A DNA stretch of 64,000 bases from Flavobacterium marginilacus (GTDB lineage: Bacteria > Bacteroidota > Bacteroidia > Flavobacteriales > Flavobacteriaceae), in contig NZ_CP113975.1 in the NCBI RefSeq assembly GCF_026870155.1, positions 496,001 to 560,000 of the forward strand, given 5' to 3'. The notes under the pieces are model-generated. The model did not search any database. It had not been told where the DNA came from and worked only from the letters and a program-made list of their open reading frames with translations. The stretch's first letter is position 1, and the number at the start of each line of letters is the position of its first letter. A program made the position numbers and the translations under genes. Shown here piece by piece: positions 50,095 through 58,375 of the stretch.

Positions 50095-52674
50095 ATGGAT
50101 TCAATTATGATTTATGTGCCAATTGTCATGGCAATAATAGGACTTATTTTTATGACTGTTAAAAAATCTTGGGTGTTAAAACAAGATCCTGGAGATGGCA
50201 AAATGAAGGAGATATCAGATTATATATATGAAGGGGCTTTGGCTTTCTTAAAGGCAGAATACCGATTATTGGCTGTCTTTGTATTGATCGCAAGTGTTGT
50301 ATTAGCAGGAATCACTTTTATCCCTGGAGTTAAAACCAATATATTAATAGTAGTTGCCTTTGTCTTCGGAGCATTTTTCTCAGCATTGGCAGGAAATATG
50401 GGAATGAAAATCGCAACAAAAACCAATGTTAGAACTACTCAGGCCGCGCGTACCAGCTTGCCACAAGCTTTGAAAGTATCTTTTGGCGGAGGAACTGTAA
50501 TGGGATTAGGCGTAGCCGGTTTAGCTGTTTTAGGTTTAACCGGTTTTTTTATTCTTTTTTTTAGAATATTTATGAACGGTGAATGGACATCAACAGAAGA
50601 CATGACCGTTGTTCTGGAAACCTTGGCAGGTTTCTCTCTTGGAGCTGAATCTATTGCATTGTTTGCACGTGTTGGCGGAGGAATTTACACCAAGGCTGCC
50701 GATGTTGGAGCTGATTTAGTTGGTAAAGTCGAAGCAGGAATCCCAGAAGATGATCCTCGTAATCCAGCTACTATTGCAGATAACGTAGGAGACAATGTAG
50801 GAGACGTTGCGGGAATGGGAGCTGACTTATTTGGGTCGTATGTAGCAACTGTTTTGGCAGCAATGGTTCTTGGGAATTATGTGATAAAAGATATGGGCGG
50901 GAACATTCAGGATGCTTTCGGTGGTATCGGGCCAATTTTATTACCAATGGCAATTGCAGGTTTTGGAATTTTGTTTTCTATAATTGGCACTATGCTCGTT
51001 AAAATTACAGACGAAAACGCCAAAGAAGCTCAGGTTCAAAAAGCATTGAATATTGGTAACTGGATTTCTATTGTTTTAACAGCAATTGCTTGTTATTTCT
51101 TAGTACATCACATGCTTCCTGAAACAATGAGTATGACTTTCTTTGGTGAAGGTTCTAAAGAAATTTCGTCCATGCATGTGTTTTATGCAACACTGATAGG
51201 TTTAGTTGTAGGCGGTGCTATTTCATCGGTAACTGAATATTATACAGGATTGGGAACAAAACCAGTATTAGCTATTGTTCAAAAATCAAGCACAGGAGCA
51301 GGAACAAACGTAATTGCAGGATTGGCTACAGGAATGATTTCTACTTTTCCAACAGTTTTATTGTTTGCAGTTGCTATTTGGGCTTCTTATGCTTTGGCTG
51401 GATTTTACGGTGTTGCATTAGCAGCTTCAGCGATGATGGCAACTACGGCGATGCAGTTAGCAATAGATGCTTTTGGACCTATATCAGACAATGCCGGAGG
51501 AATTGCCGAGATGAGTGAACTGCCAAAAGAAGTACGTACTAGAACCGATATTTTGGATTCAGTAGGAAATACAACTGCTGCAACAGGAAAAGGTTTTGCA
51601 ATTGCTTCGGCTGCTTTGACTTCTTTGGCTTTATTTGCAGCTTATGTGACCTTTACAGGAATTGACGGAATCAATATATTCAAAGCGCCTGTATTAGCAA
51701 TGTTATTTGTCGGCGGAATGATACCAGTTGTTTTCTCGGCTTTGGCGATGAATTCAGTTGGAAAAGCGGCAATGGACATGGTTTACGAAGTACGTCGTCA
51801 GTTCAAAGAAATCTCTGGAATTATGGAAGGAACCGGAAAACCGGAATATGCAAAATGTGTTGATATTTCTACAAAGGCAGCTTTGCGCGAAATGATGTTA
51901 CCGGGTATTTTAACTATTGGCTTTCCAATTGCAATTGTTCTTATAGGGAAATTAGTGTACGGAGATAATAATCAGTTAATCGCCGAAATGCTGGGTGGTT
52001 ATATGGCTGGAGTTACTGTTTCGGGAGTGCTTTGGGCAGTTTTTCAAAACAATGCCGGCGGTGCTTGGGATAATGCTAAAAAATCATTTGAAGCTGGGGT
52101 TATGATTAATGGTGAAATGACATATAAAGGTTCAGACGCGCATAAAGCGGCGGTTACCGGAGATACTGTTGGAGATCCATTTAAAGATACTTCAGGGCCG
52201 TCAATGAATATTTTAATCAAATTGACCTGTTTGATTGGGTTAGTTATGGCTCCGATTTTAGGAAACGGAAGCAGTACAGTTGGGACTGACAGCTGTTGTG
52301 CAAAGAAAGAAATCAAAATGAAAGAATGCCATACAGATGAAGGAGCTATGATGATGGAAAAATGCGACATGTCTAAATGTGCAAAAATGACTAAAGAGGA
52401 ATGTGCAAAAATGTGTGACAGCCTAAAATGTACTCCGGAACAGAAAGAAATGTGTTTGTCTCATTATGATAAAGACGGCAAATTTGTTGAACCAAAAGGA
52501 AAATCATGCTGTGCTAAAAAAGGACAGGCAGAAAAAGAAGTGAAAGTACAGCTGATAAATAAAGACGGAAAAGTAGCAGCTACAGTAACTACTTCAATAA
52601 ATGGCAATGAAAACGTACAGGTTTTTGAAGGCTCATTGGAAGAAGTAAAAGCTAAAGTAGAAGCTTTGAAATAA
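50095..52674 (+). CDS. hppA: Membrane-bound ion-translocating pyrophosphatase with Cys-rich tail
   Basis: 859 aa from the ATG at 50095 (upstream start rejected because it touches the ppa terminator). It is a 16-helix V-PPase that couples pyrophosphate hydrolysis to H+ or Na+ export. Core motifs are GADVGADLVGKVEAGIPEDD-type (substrate/Mg loop), ADNVGDNVGDVAGMGADLF and GDTVGDPFKDTSGPS. The segment GNTTAATGKGFAIASAAL has Ala at the position that is Lys in K+-independent enzymes, suggesting a K+-dependent enzyme. After the last helix an extra tail follows: residues 734-806 hold 11 cysteines and many Met/Lys, then about 50 residues of Val/Lys/Glu-rich sequence. The tail is not part of the usual family. 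Confidence 0.94.
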   Translation: MDSIMIYVPIVMAIIGLIFMTVKKSWVLKQDPGDGKMKEISDYIYEGALAFLKAEYRLLAVFVLIASVVLAGITFIPGVKTNILIVVAFVFGAFFSALAGNMGMKIATKTNVRTTQAARTSLPQALKVSFGGGTVMGLGVAGLAVLGLTGFFILFFRIFMNGEWTSTEDMTVVLETLAGFSLGAESIALFARVGGGIYTKAADVGADLVGKVEAGIPEDDPRNPATIADNVGDNVGDVAGMGADLFGSYVATVLAAMVLGNYVIKDMGGNIQDAFGGIGPILLPMAIAGFGILFSIIGTMLVKITDENAKEAQVQKALNIGNWISIVLTAIACYFLVHHMLPETMSMTFFGEGSKEISSMHVFYATLIGLVVGGAISSVTEYYTGLGTKPVLAIVQKSSTGAGTNVIAGLATGMISTFPTVLLFAVAIWASYALAGFYGVALAASAMMATTAMQLAIDAFGPISDNAGGIAEMSELPKEVRTRTDILDSVGNTTAATGKGFAIASAALTSLALFAAYVTFTGIDGINIFKAPVLAMLFVGGMIPVVFSALAMNSVGKAAMDMVYEVRRQFKEISGIMEGTGKPEYAKCVDISTKAALREMMLPGILTIGFPIAIVLIGKLVYGDNNQLIAEMLGGYMAGVTVSGVLWAVFQNNAGGAWDNAKKSFEAGVMINGEMTYKGSDAHKAAVTGDTVGDPFKDTSGPSMNILIKLTCLIGLVMAPILGNGSSTVGTDSCCAKKEIKMKECHTDEGAMMMEKCDMSKCAKMTKEECAKMCDSLKCTPEQKEMCLSHYDKDGKFVEPKGKSCCAKKGQAEKEVKVQLINKDGKVAATVTTSINGNENVQVFEGSLEEVKAKVEALK

Positions 52675-52691
52675 AAATAGTTGTTTAAATG

Positions 52692-52720
52692 AAAATGCCC
52701 CGAAGATTCGGGGCATTTTT
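52692..52720. terminator. Bidirectional terminator between hppA and the kinase gene
   Basis: A 13-bp GC-rich stem (52692-52704 with 52707-52719) flanked by A and T runs, between converging genes. Confidence 0.9.
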
Positions 52721-52748
52721 TATTTTCAAAAGAGATGAAAGTACAATA

Positions 52749-53363
52749 TTAAAATAATCCGTTTAGCTCAGCATCAATCCTATTGATGATATTTCCTAAA
52801 TCTTCTGGATTGTCTACAAAATTGATATTGTCTACATCAATAATCATAATTTTTCCCTTATTGTAGGTTTGAATCCATGCTTCATAACGCTCATTGAGTC
52901 GGCTTAAATAGTCAATGGAAATGGTGTTTTCGTACTCACGTCCTCTTTTATGAATCTGGCCTACTAAGTTAGGGATGGAACTTCTTAAGTAAATTAATAA
53001 ATCGGGAGCTTTGACAAGTGTTTCCATTAATTCAAACAGAGAAGAATAGTTTTCAAAATCACGGCTTGTCATCAGCCCCATAGCATAAAGGTTGGGAGCA
53101 AAAATATGAGCATCTTCATAAATGGTTCTGTCTTGAATGATTTTTTTTCCACTCTCACGAATCTGCATTATCTGACGAAAACGGCTGTTCAAAAAGTAGA
53201 TTTGTAAATTAAAAGACCAGCGTTCCATCTGATGGTAAAAGTCATCAAGATAGGGGTTGTCTACTACTTCTTCAAAATGAGGTTCCCATTTAAAATGTTT
53301 GGCTAACAGACGGGTTAATGTTGTTTTTCCTGAGCCTATATTTCCAGCTATAGCTATGTGCAT
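52749..53363 (-). CDS. Deoxynucleoside kinase
   Basis: A 204-aa kinase of the deoxyguanosine/deoxyadenosine kinase family, salvaging deoxynucleosides to monophosphates. It shows the P-loop GNIGSGKTTL at the N-terminus, the substrate-contact motif IIQDRTIYEDAHIF (DR/ERS-type) and the lid region KRGREYENTISIDYL. No further domain. It lies between terminators and so is monocistronic, 178 bases downstream of metK on the same strand but separated from it by the metK terminator. Confidence 0.94.
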   Translation of the reverse strand: MHIAIAGNIGSGKTTLTRLLAKHFKWEPHFEEVVDNPYLDDFYHQMERWSFNLQIYFLNSRFRQIMQIRESGKKIIQDRTIYEDAHIFAPNLYAMGLMTSRDFENYSSLFELMETLVKAPDLLIYLRSSIPNLVGQIHKRGREYENTISIDYLSRLNERYEAWIQTYNKGKIMIIDVDNINFVDNPEDLGNIINRIDAELNGLF

Positions 53364-53489
53364 TACGATGTTACGATTTTATAATTCATACTTTATAAGA
53401 TTGTAAAAATAGATAAAAATTAGTTTTGGCAAAGGGAATTATACAACGATTTTGAAATATTAATTTTTGCAAATCCGCCAATTGACAAA

Positions 53490-53521
53490 AAAAAACCATC
53501 CGATTGCCGAATGGTTTTTTT
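53490..53521 (-). terminator. Terminator of metK (minus strand)
   Basis: A 10-bp stem (53490-53499 with 53511-53520) is flanked on its left by a run of A, which is the T run on the minus strand, 20 bases after the metK stop. Confidence 0.85.
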
Positions 53522-53541
53522 TGTATAAAATATTTTAGATT

Positions 53542-54792
53542 TTACAATCCAAAAGCAGTTTTTACTTGATCTACAAAATCTAATTTCTCCCAGGTAAATA
53601 AGTCAACAGTAACTGTTTTAGTTAATCCGCCCGGAGCAGAGAAAGTTTTGGTTACAGTCTCAGGAGTACGTCCCATGTGTCCGTAAGCAGCAGTTTCGCT
53701 GTAAATTGGATTTCTTAATTTTAATCTTTGTTCGATGAAATAAGGACGCATATCAAAAATAGCTTCTACTTTTTTAGCAATTTCGCCATTAGTTAAATTC
53801 ACTTTTGATGTTCCGTAAGTTTCGATGAAAATACCCATTGGTTTAGCCACTCCAATTGCATACGAAACCTGAACCAAAATTTCATCAGCAACACCAGCTG
53901 CAACAAGGTTTTTAGCGATATGACGTGTAGCATAAGCAGCACTTCTGTCTACTTTACTTGGATCTTTTCCAGAAAAAGCACCACCACCGTGAGCTCCTTT
54001 ACCTCCGTAAGTGTCAACAATAATTTTTCTTCCTGTCAAGCCAGTATCTCCGTGAGGTCCTCCAATTACGAATTTTCCTGTTGGATTAATATGGTATTGA
54101 ATTTTGTCATTGAATAAATGTGCGTGTTCTGGATTTTTTGCAATGATTCTTGGAATCAATATTTCGATAATGTCTTTTTTGATTTTCGCAAGCATTGCAG
54201 CTTCTTCATCAAAATCGTCATGCTGTGTAGAAATTACGATAGCATCAATACGTGTTGGTTTGTTGTCATCGCTGTATTCTAAAGTAACCTGTGATTTTGC
54301 ATCAGGACGCAAATAAGTGATTTCGTTGTTTTCACGTCTCAAGATGGCTAATTCCTGTAACAATTTATGAGATAAATCAAGTGCCAAAGGCATATAATTT
54401 TCAGTTTCATTTGTTGCGTAGCCAAACATCATTCCCTGGTCACCAGCTCCTTGCTCTTCTTTACTAGCTCTGTCAACCCCTTGATTAATATCTGCAGATT
54501 GTTCGTGAATTGCAGAAAGAATACCGCAGGAATTGGCTTCAAACATGTATTCGCTTTTGGTATAACCAATTTTGCGGATTACTTCACGGGCAATTTGCTG
54601 TACATCTAAGTAGGTATTCGATTTTACTTCACCTGCCAAGATTACCTGGCCAGTAGTCACTAACGTCTCACAAGCTACTTTTGAGTCAGCATCAAATGCC
54701 AAAAAGTTATCAATTAATGCATCCGAAATCTGATCTGCAACTTTGTCTGGGTGTCCCTCACTTACAGATTCTGACGTAAATAAATAAGCCAT
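53542..54792 (-). CDS. metK: S-adenosylmethionine synthetase
   Basis: A 416-aa enzyme that makes SAM from methionine and ATP. Motifs are [32 protein letters not shown] (the GAGDQG loop) and [19 protein letters not shown] (the [10 protein letters not shown]-loop). Its mRNA begins at a strong promoter about 165 bases upstream and carries a structured leader (see 54829-54933). It stands next to the Met biosynthesis region on the other strand: its product SAM is the ligand of the SAM-I riboswitch at 62066. A long upstream reading frame starting in the leader is out of frame and not counted. Confidence 0.97.
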   Translation of the reverse strand: MAYLFTSESVSEGHPDKVADQISDALIDNFLAFDADSKVACETLVTTGQVILAGEVKSNTYLDVQQIAREVIRKIGYTKSEYMFEANSCGILSAIHEQSADINQGVDRASKEEQGAGDQGMMFGYATNETENYMPLALDLSHKLLQELAILRRENNEITYLRPDAKSQVTLEYSDDNKPTRIDAIVISTQHDDFDEEAAMLAKIKKDIIEILIPRIIAKNPEHAHLFNDKIQYHINPTGKFVIGGPHGDTGLTGRKIIVDTYGGKGAHGGGAFSGKDPSKVDRSAAYATRHIAKNLVAAGVADEILVQVSYAIGVAKPMGIFIETYGTSKVNLTNGEIAKKVEAIFDMRPYFIEQRLKLRNPIYSETAAYGHMGRTPETVTKTFSAPGGLTKTVTVDLFTWEKLDFVDQVKTAFGL

Positions 54793-54828
54793 AATAAATA
54801 TAAATTTTTAAAATTAATCGAGGAAAAA

Positions 54829-54933
54829 CAATTGCGGGAATGCTAAAGGAGAGTTTCTGCTTTAGCATTTTTTATACTGAAAATTTTTCAGTACTCATAA
54901 TGAAGTCGTTTCATTATGAAGAGGTTGCAATCA
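54829..54933 (-). promoter_or_regulatory. Structured metK leader: closed three-hairpin junction (candidate cis-regulator)
   Basis: In the minus-strand transcript, three hairpins stand in a row (54919-54895 with 10-bp arms, 54893-54875 with 8-bp arms, 54867-54841 with 8-bp arms). A 7-bp helix joining 54933-54927 and 54835-54829, with two G-U pairs, could close them into a multibranch junction. It begins 37 bases upstream of the metK ATG. It does not match the SAM-I consensus. Riboswitch function is inferred. Confidence 0.45.
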
Positions 54934-54962
54934 GTTCAAATTTTTCCTCTTGTATTCGGGTG

Positions 54963-54992
54963 CAAAGGTATGAAACCATTTTGAATTGCAAA
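54963..54992 (-). promoter_or_regulatory. metK promoter
   Basis: On the minus strand this reads TTTG (54992-54989), 18 bases, then TACCTTTG (54970-54963): a complete Bacteroidota promoter. It implies a leader of about 165 bases. Confidence 0.8.
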
Positions 54993-54993
54993 T

Positions 54994-55520
54994 TATTCTT
55001 TTACTTTTTTTGATTAATTAAGAGGAATTTAACAATGTATAGTAATTCTATAGAATTTATAAATATATTGATTTTCACTTACCAAAAATGTAATCAAAAG
55101 AAGGACAGATTTTAAATCTTAAAAATTAAGACAATTAAAAGATTATGACTCTCCGTAACTAATACCAAATAGATTTTTAAAAAAAATAGTAATGAAATCT
55201 GTGAAAATCTCTGTAATCAGTGGCGAAAAAAACACATGGTATTATTTGTGGACAGTCATATAAAAGATTGTGACTTATTGATCTTTTTGATAATAATTAA
55301 TTAGGTAAACTGTTGCAGAAATTTTAGAATTCATTTTAGATATAATTAATTATAAAAAAGTATAAAGATTTGTTTTAAGCAGCGGTATTATAAATTTTTA
55401 GTAAAAAATATTTTTCACACATAAAACTCCTTAAGCCTTGAATTTAAAGAAGTTTTTAAAGGTTTTTTTGATAAAATTGGTAAACTGAATCTTTTTTTAA
55501 ATGTTAAAAAATGTATTTTT
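54994..55520. other. Gene-free AT-rich region between metK promoter and attenuator 1
   Basis: About 530 bases without a supportable gene. At about 55190-55235 there is a phrase like (A)ATCTGTGAAAATCTCTGTAATCAGTGGCG, of the kind found as a dispersed intergenic repeat in flavobacteria. No strong hairpin is seen. Confidence 0.5.
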
Positions 55521-55521
55521 T

Positions 55522-55552
55522 TTTGGTGGTTTGAAAATACTTACTACATTTA
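55522..55552 (+). promoter_or_regulatory. Promoter of the metY leader transcript, with TTTGGTGGTTT motif
   Basis: TTTG (55522-55525), 19 bases, TACATTTA (55545-55552), which matches TAnnTTTG except for its last base. The 11-base phrase TTTGGTGGTTT at its -33 end recurs exactly at the metX2 promoter (62006-62016). Confidence 0.6.
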
Positions 55553-55615
55553 CTCTATCAAATTAGTCGAATTAAAATAATTCAAAGAATTTTTCAATTA
55601 AAAACAAATTATAAT

Positions 55616-55693
55616 ATGAAAACAATATCAGATAAAAAGAGAATGTGCTGTATGATGCGAAAATGTGTTTCAAGCTGCTGTTGTCAAAAGTGA
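55616..55693 (+). CDS. Cys/Met-rich 25-codon leader peptide upstream of metY
   Basis: A short frame opening with ATG AAA ACA and ending in TGA. Codons 11, 12, 17, 21, 22 and 23 are Cys and codons 1, 10, 13 and 14 are Met, so 10 of 25 residues contain sulfur. It starts about 60 bases after a recognisable promoter and is followed 31 bases later by a terminator, then a mini-gene and metY. This is the classical position of an attenuation leader peptide that senses charged tRNA-Cys and tRNA-Met. Its last two codons (CAA AAG, 55685-55690) can pair with the 5' arm of the terminator. That it is translated is inferred. Confidence 0.7.
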   Translation: MKTISDKKRMCCMMRKCVSSCCCQK

Positions 55694-55724
55694 AAGATGA
55701 ATCTTTATTATAGTAAAAAACTAT

Positions 55725-55758
55725 AAACCTTTTGGCCAGTCTGTCGAAAGGTTTTTTT
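55725..55758 (+). terminator. Attenuator 1: terminator after the Cys/Met leader peptide
   Basis: Stem 55725-55732 with 55747-55754, followed by a seven-T run. CTTTTGG within its 5' arm and loop (55729-55735) is complementary to UCAAAAG at the end of the leader frame (55684-55690), giving an alternative, mutually exclusive helix. A small AT hairpin (55708-55726) also overlaps its foot. Confidence 0.75.
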
Positions 55759-55784
55759 ATTCCACGCTTTTAAAAATTATAATC

Positions 55785-55934
55785 ATGAAAACATTAAATA
55801 ATCAACAAAACAGCAACTTAATAGAGGATGTTCAAACAGAAGCATCTCAGCAAAATGAAGAGTTGTATTTAACAGGTCACGAATCATTACTATTTAAAAT
55901 GTATGATTTAGAAGAAGAAGACCTTTTTGTTTAA
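55785..55934 (+). CDS. 49-aa acidic mini-protein upstream of metY (SLLFxMY family, copy 1)
   Basis: A small frame between attenuator 1 and metY. It begins MKTLNNQQNS, is acidic and polar, and ends GHESLLFKMYDLEEEDLFV. The end aligns with the C-terminus of the 69-aa frame at 61621 (GNNSLLFHMYSKENETLFI): same SLLF-x-MY core, same length to the stop codon, same terminal LF-V/I. Both also start MKT-L/I. Two paralogues placed at the same point upstream of methionine genes argue for a real gene under selection. I know no family for it. It is 58 bases upstream of metY and should be in its operon. Confidence 0.6.
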   Translation: MKTLNNQQNSNLIEDVQTEASQQNEELYLTGHESLLFKMYDLEEEDLFV

Positions 55935-55992
55935 AAAATAAAGCATTACTAATTCAAAATACTATTTAATAATATTAAAAAAACACGAAATC

Positions 55993-57285
55993 ATGAGCAC
56001 TCAAAACTTTGCAACAAATGCATTACACGCAGGACACGACGTAACTAAAAATGGCGGATCTAGAGCAGTTCCAATTTATCAGACCTCTTCTTATGTATTT
56101 AATAATTCCGATCATGCTGCCAATTTATTTGGCCTTGCCGAAGAAGGATATATTTATACGAGATTAAATAATCCTACAAATGACATTCTCGAAAAACGAT
56201 TGGCAGTTCTGGAAGGAGGTATTGGCGCTGTAGTGACAGCCTCTGGAGCATCAGCTATTTCGACAGCTTTGTTAGTGCTGCTGAAAGCTGGTGATCACAT
56301 TGTAGCATCCAGCAGTTTATACGGCGGAACTTATAATTTATTGAAAGTAACATTGCCAAGATTAGGGATTACAACCACATTTGTAGATGCTGCAGATCCA
56401 GAAAATTTTACGCGTGCTGCCAAACAGAATACAAAAGCATTCTTTGTAGAAAGTTTAGGAAACCCAAAATTGGATGTGCTGAATTTAAAAGCAATTTCAC
56501 AGGAAGCAAAGGCTTTCAAAGTTCCGTTTATAGTTGATAATACAGTCGCTTCACCATATTTATTGAACCCAATTGAACATGGAGCAGATATTGTTATCCA
56601 TTCTTTGACTAAATATATTTCAGGAAACGGAACGTCTTTGGGAGGAGTAATCATCGATGCTGGAAAATTTGACTGGGCAAATGGAAAATTCCCAGAATTC
56701 ACCGAGCCATCTGCAGGATATCATGGTTTAGTATATCACGAAGCTTTAGGAAATGCGGCATTTATTGCAAAAGCACGTATCGAAGGATTACGGGATCATG
56801 GAGCTGCCTTGAGTCCTTTTAATGCTTTCCAGATTATACAAGGCTTAGAAACTTTAGAAGTCCGCATCAAAAGACATAGCGAAAACGCTTTGGCACTGGC
56901 ACAATGGCTAGAGGTTCAGGATGAGGTTGCTTGGGTAAATTATCCAGGATTGAAATCTAGTAAATACTATGTTTTAGTTCAAAAATATCTGCCAAAAGGC
57001 CAAAGCGGTGTTGTAACTTTTGGTTTAAAAGCAGGTTTTGATGCAGCCAAAAAAGTAGCCGATAACACAAAACTGTTTTCCATATTGGCAAACATCGGTG
57101 ATACAAAATCACTGATTATTCACCCTGCCAGCACCACACATCAGCAATTGACAGATGAGGAGCAGATCTCAACAGGTGTTACCAAAGATTTAATCAGACT
57201 GTCCGTTGGGCTTGAAGATATAGAGGATTTAAAAGCAGATTTAAAAGCTGTTTTTGAAACCATAAAAACGCCACAATTAGCTTAA
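55993..57285 (+). CDS. metY: O-acetylhomoserine sulfhydrylase (MetY)
   Basis: A 430-aa PLP enzyme of the Cys/Met-metabolism family that replaces the acetyl group of O-acetylhomoserine with sulfide to give homocysteine (direct sulfhydrylation). PLP-binding lysine is in SLTKYISGNG (Lys207). TNDILEKRLAVLEGG, VTASGASAI and FVESLGNPKLDVLNL are family motifs, and the length matches MetY rather than the shorter MetB/MetC (about 380-400 aa). It sits behind a Cys/Met leader-peptide attenuator, followed by metX and hom, so the unit makes homocysteine from homoserine and sulfide. A terminator-like hairpin separates it from metX. Confidence 0.93.
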   Translation: MSTQNFATNALHAGHDVTKNGGSRAVPIYQTSSYVFNNSDHAANLFGLAEEGYIYTRLNNPTNDILEKRLAVLEGGIGAVVTASGASAISTALLVLLKAGDHIVASSSLYGGTYNLLKVTLPRLGITTTFVDAADPENFTRAAKQNTKAFFVESLGNPKLDVLNLKAISQEAKAFKVPFIVDNTVASPYLLNPIEHGADIVIHSLTKYISGNGTSLGGVIIDAGKFDWANGKFPEFTEPSAGYHGLVYHEALGNAAFIAKARIEGLRDHGAALSPFNAFQIIQGLETLEVRIKRHSENALALAQWLEVQDEVAWVNYPGLKSSKYYVLVQKYLPKGQSGVVTFGLKAGFDAAKKVADNTKLFSILANIGDTKSLIIHPASTTHQQLTDEEQISTGVTKDLIRLSVGLEDIEDLKADLKAVFETIKTPQLA

Positions 57286-57306
57286 TAATGTGTTTTTTTT
57301 GTTAGT

Positions 57307-57352
57307 AAAACTGCCTTAGCTACTTTGGATTGTTAGCCTAAGGTAGTTTTTA
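57307..57352 (+). terminator. Terminator-like hairpin between metY and metX1
   Basis: Stem 57309-57319 with 57338-57348 (11 bp, one G-T pair) with T run. It may end metY transcription partly or fully, so metX1-hom may be expressed at a lower level or from another promoter. Confidence 0.75.
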
Positions 57353-57373
57353 CAAAAAATAATTTTAAATGAT

Positions 57374-58375
57374 ATGGAAAATTTAGAAAAAATAGATCTC
57401 TTTAATTTTGATTTAGAAATAGGAAAGCAAAAAGCATATCTGCCTTTGTTTTATAATGTCTTCGGGAGACCGCTGGGCAGTGCTCCTGTTGTGGTAATAA
57501 ACCATTCCTTGACAGGAAACTCTAAAGTTACTGGTGAAAAAGGATGGTGGAATGGTATTGTTGGCGAAAACAGAGCAATTGATACCGATTATTTTACGGT
57601 TATTGCGTTTAATATTCCAGGCAATGGCTATGATGATAATATTGAGAATCTGATTGATAATTATCGCGATTTTAGTGTTCGGGATATTGCCAGAATCTTT
57701 TGGGAAGGTTTGTTTTACTTGAAAGTAAAAAATGTTTATGCCGTAATCGGTGGCAGTTTAGGCGGAGCCATAGCTTGGGAAATGGCAGCTTTACAGCCAG
57801 ACAAGATTGATAATCTCATTCCAATTGCTACTGATTGGAAAGCTACCGATTGGGTTATTGCCAATGTATTGATTCAGGATCAAATCTTAAACCATTCGGA
57901 TGATCCAATTGTGGATGCTCGTCTGCATGCAACATTGCTGTATAGAACTCCCGAATATGTCAATCAAAGATTCAGAAGAAGCAAATTGGATGAATTATCA
58001 GCGCTGAAAATTGAGAATTGGCTGCTCGATCATGGTTTTAAATTAAAAAACAGATACCGGCTGGCTGCTTATAAATTGATGAATCATTTGCTCAAAACAA
58101 TTGATATTACTAGAAACAGACCCGATTTTTTGACTGTTGCCAATTCAATTGAGAGCAATATTCATCTTGTAACTGTTGATACAGATTATTTGTTTATTGC
58201 CGAGGAAACCCGTAAAACCTACAGAGAATTGACCAATAAAAAGCTGAATGTTTTTTATCACCAGATTCAATCCATTCACGGTCACGATGCTTATCTGATA
58301 GAATTCAATCAGCTGTCCGATATTTTGAAACCAATTTTTAATTTTAATAAACAGCACCTTTATGCCAGCGCTTAA
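57374..58375 (+). CDS. metX: Homoserine O-acetyltransferase-like alpha/beta-hydrolase (MetX, copy 1)
   Basis: A 333-aa alpha/beta-hydrolase. NHSLTGNSKVTGEKGWWNGIVG is the MetX oxyanion/substrate region, VIGGSLGGAIAWEMAALQPD holds the nucleophile (Ser128), and the histidine is in SIHGHDAYLIEF near the C-terminus. MetX acetylates homoserine with acetyl-CoA, giving the substrate of MetY, encoded just upstream. A second copy with the same motifs lies at 62247. A serine acetyltransferase role is possible in this family but less likely here. Its last 14 bases overlap the start of the homoserine dehydrogenase gene, so translation is coupled. Confidence 0.88.
   Translation: MENLEKIDLFNFDLEIGKQKAYLPLFYNVFGRPLGSAPVVVINHSLTGNSKVTGEKGWWNGIVGENRAIDTDYFTVIAFNIPGNGYDDNIENLIDNYRDFSVRDIARIFWEGLFYLKVKNVYAVIGGSLGGAIAWEMAALQPDKIDNLIPIATDWKATDWVIANVLIQDQILNHSDDPIVDARLHATLLYRTPEYVNQRFRRSKLDELSALKIENWLLDHGFKLKNRYRLAAYKLMNHLLKTIDITRNRPDFLTVANSIESNIHLVTVDTDYLFIAEETRKTYRELTNKKLNVFYHQIQSIHGHDAYLIEFNQLSDILKPIFNFNKQHLYASA

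Noticed and set aside
54757..54867. 36-codon frame in the metK leader overlapping the metK start
   Set aside because: It starts inside the third leader hairpin, is hydrophobic and lacks Met/Cys codon enrichment; nothing suggests it is a sensor peptide.
54829..54933. Calling the metK leader a SAM-I riboswitch
   Set aside because: Only the chance word GCAACC matches; the AGAGGGA, GATGAA and AAGGTGC blocks are absent.
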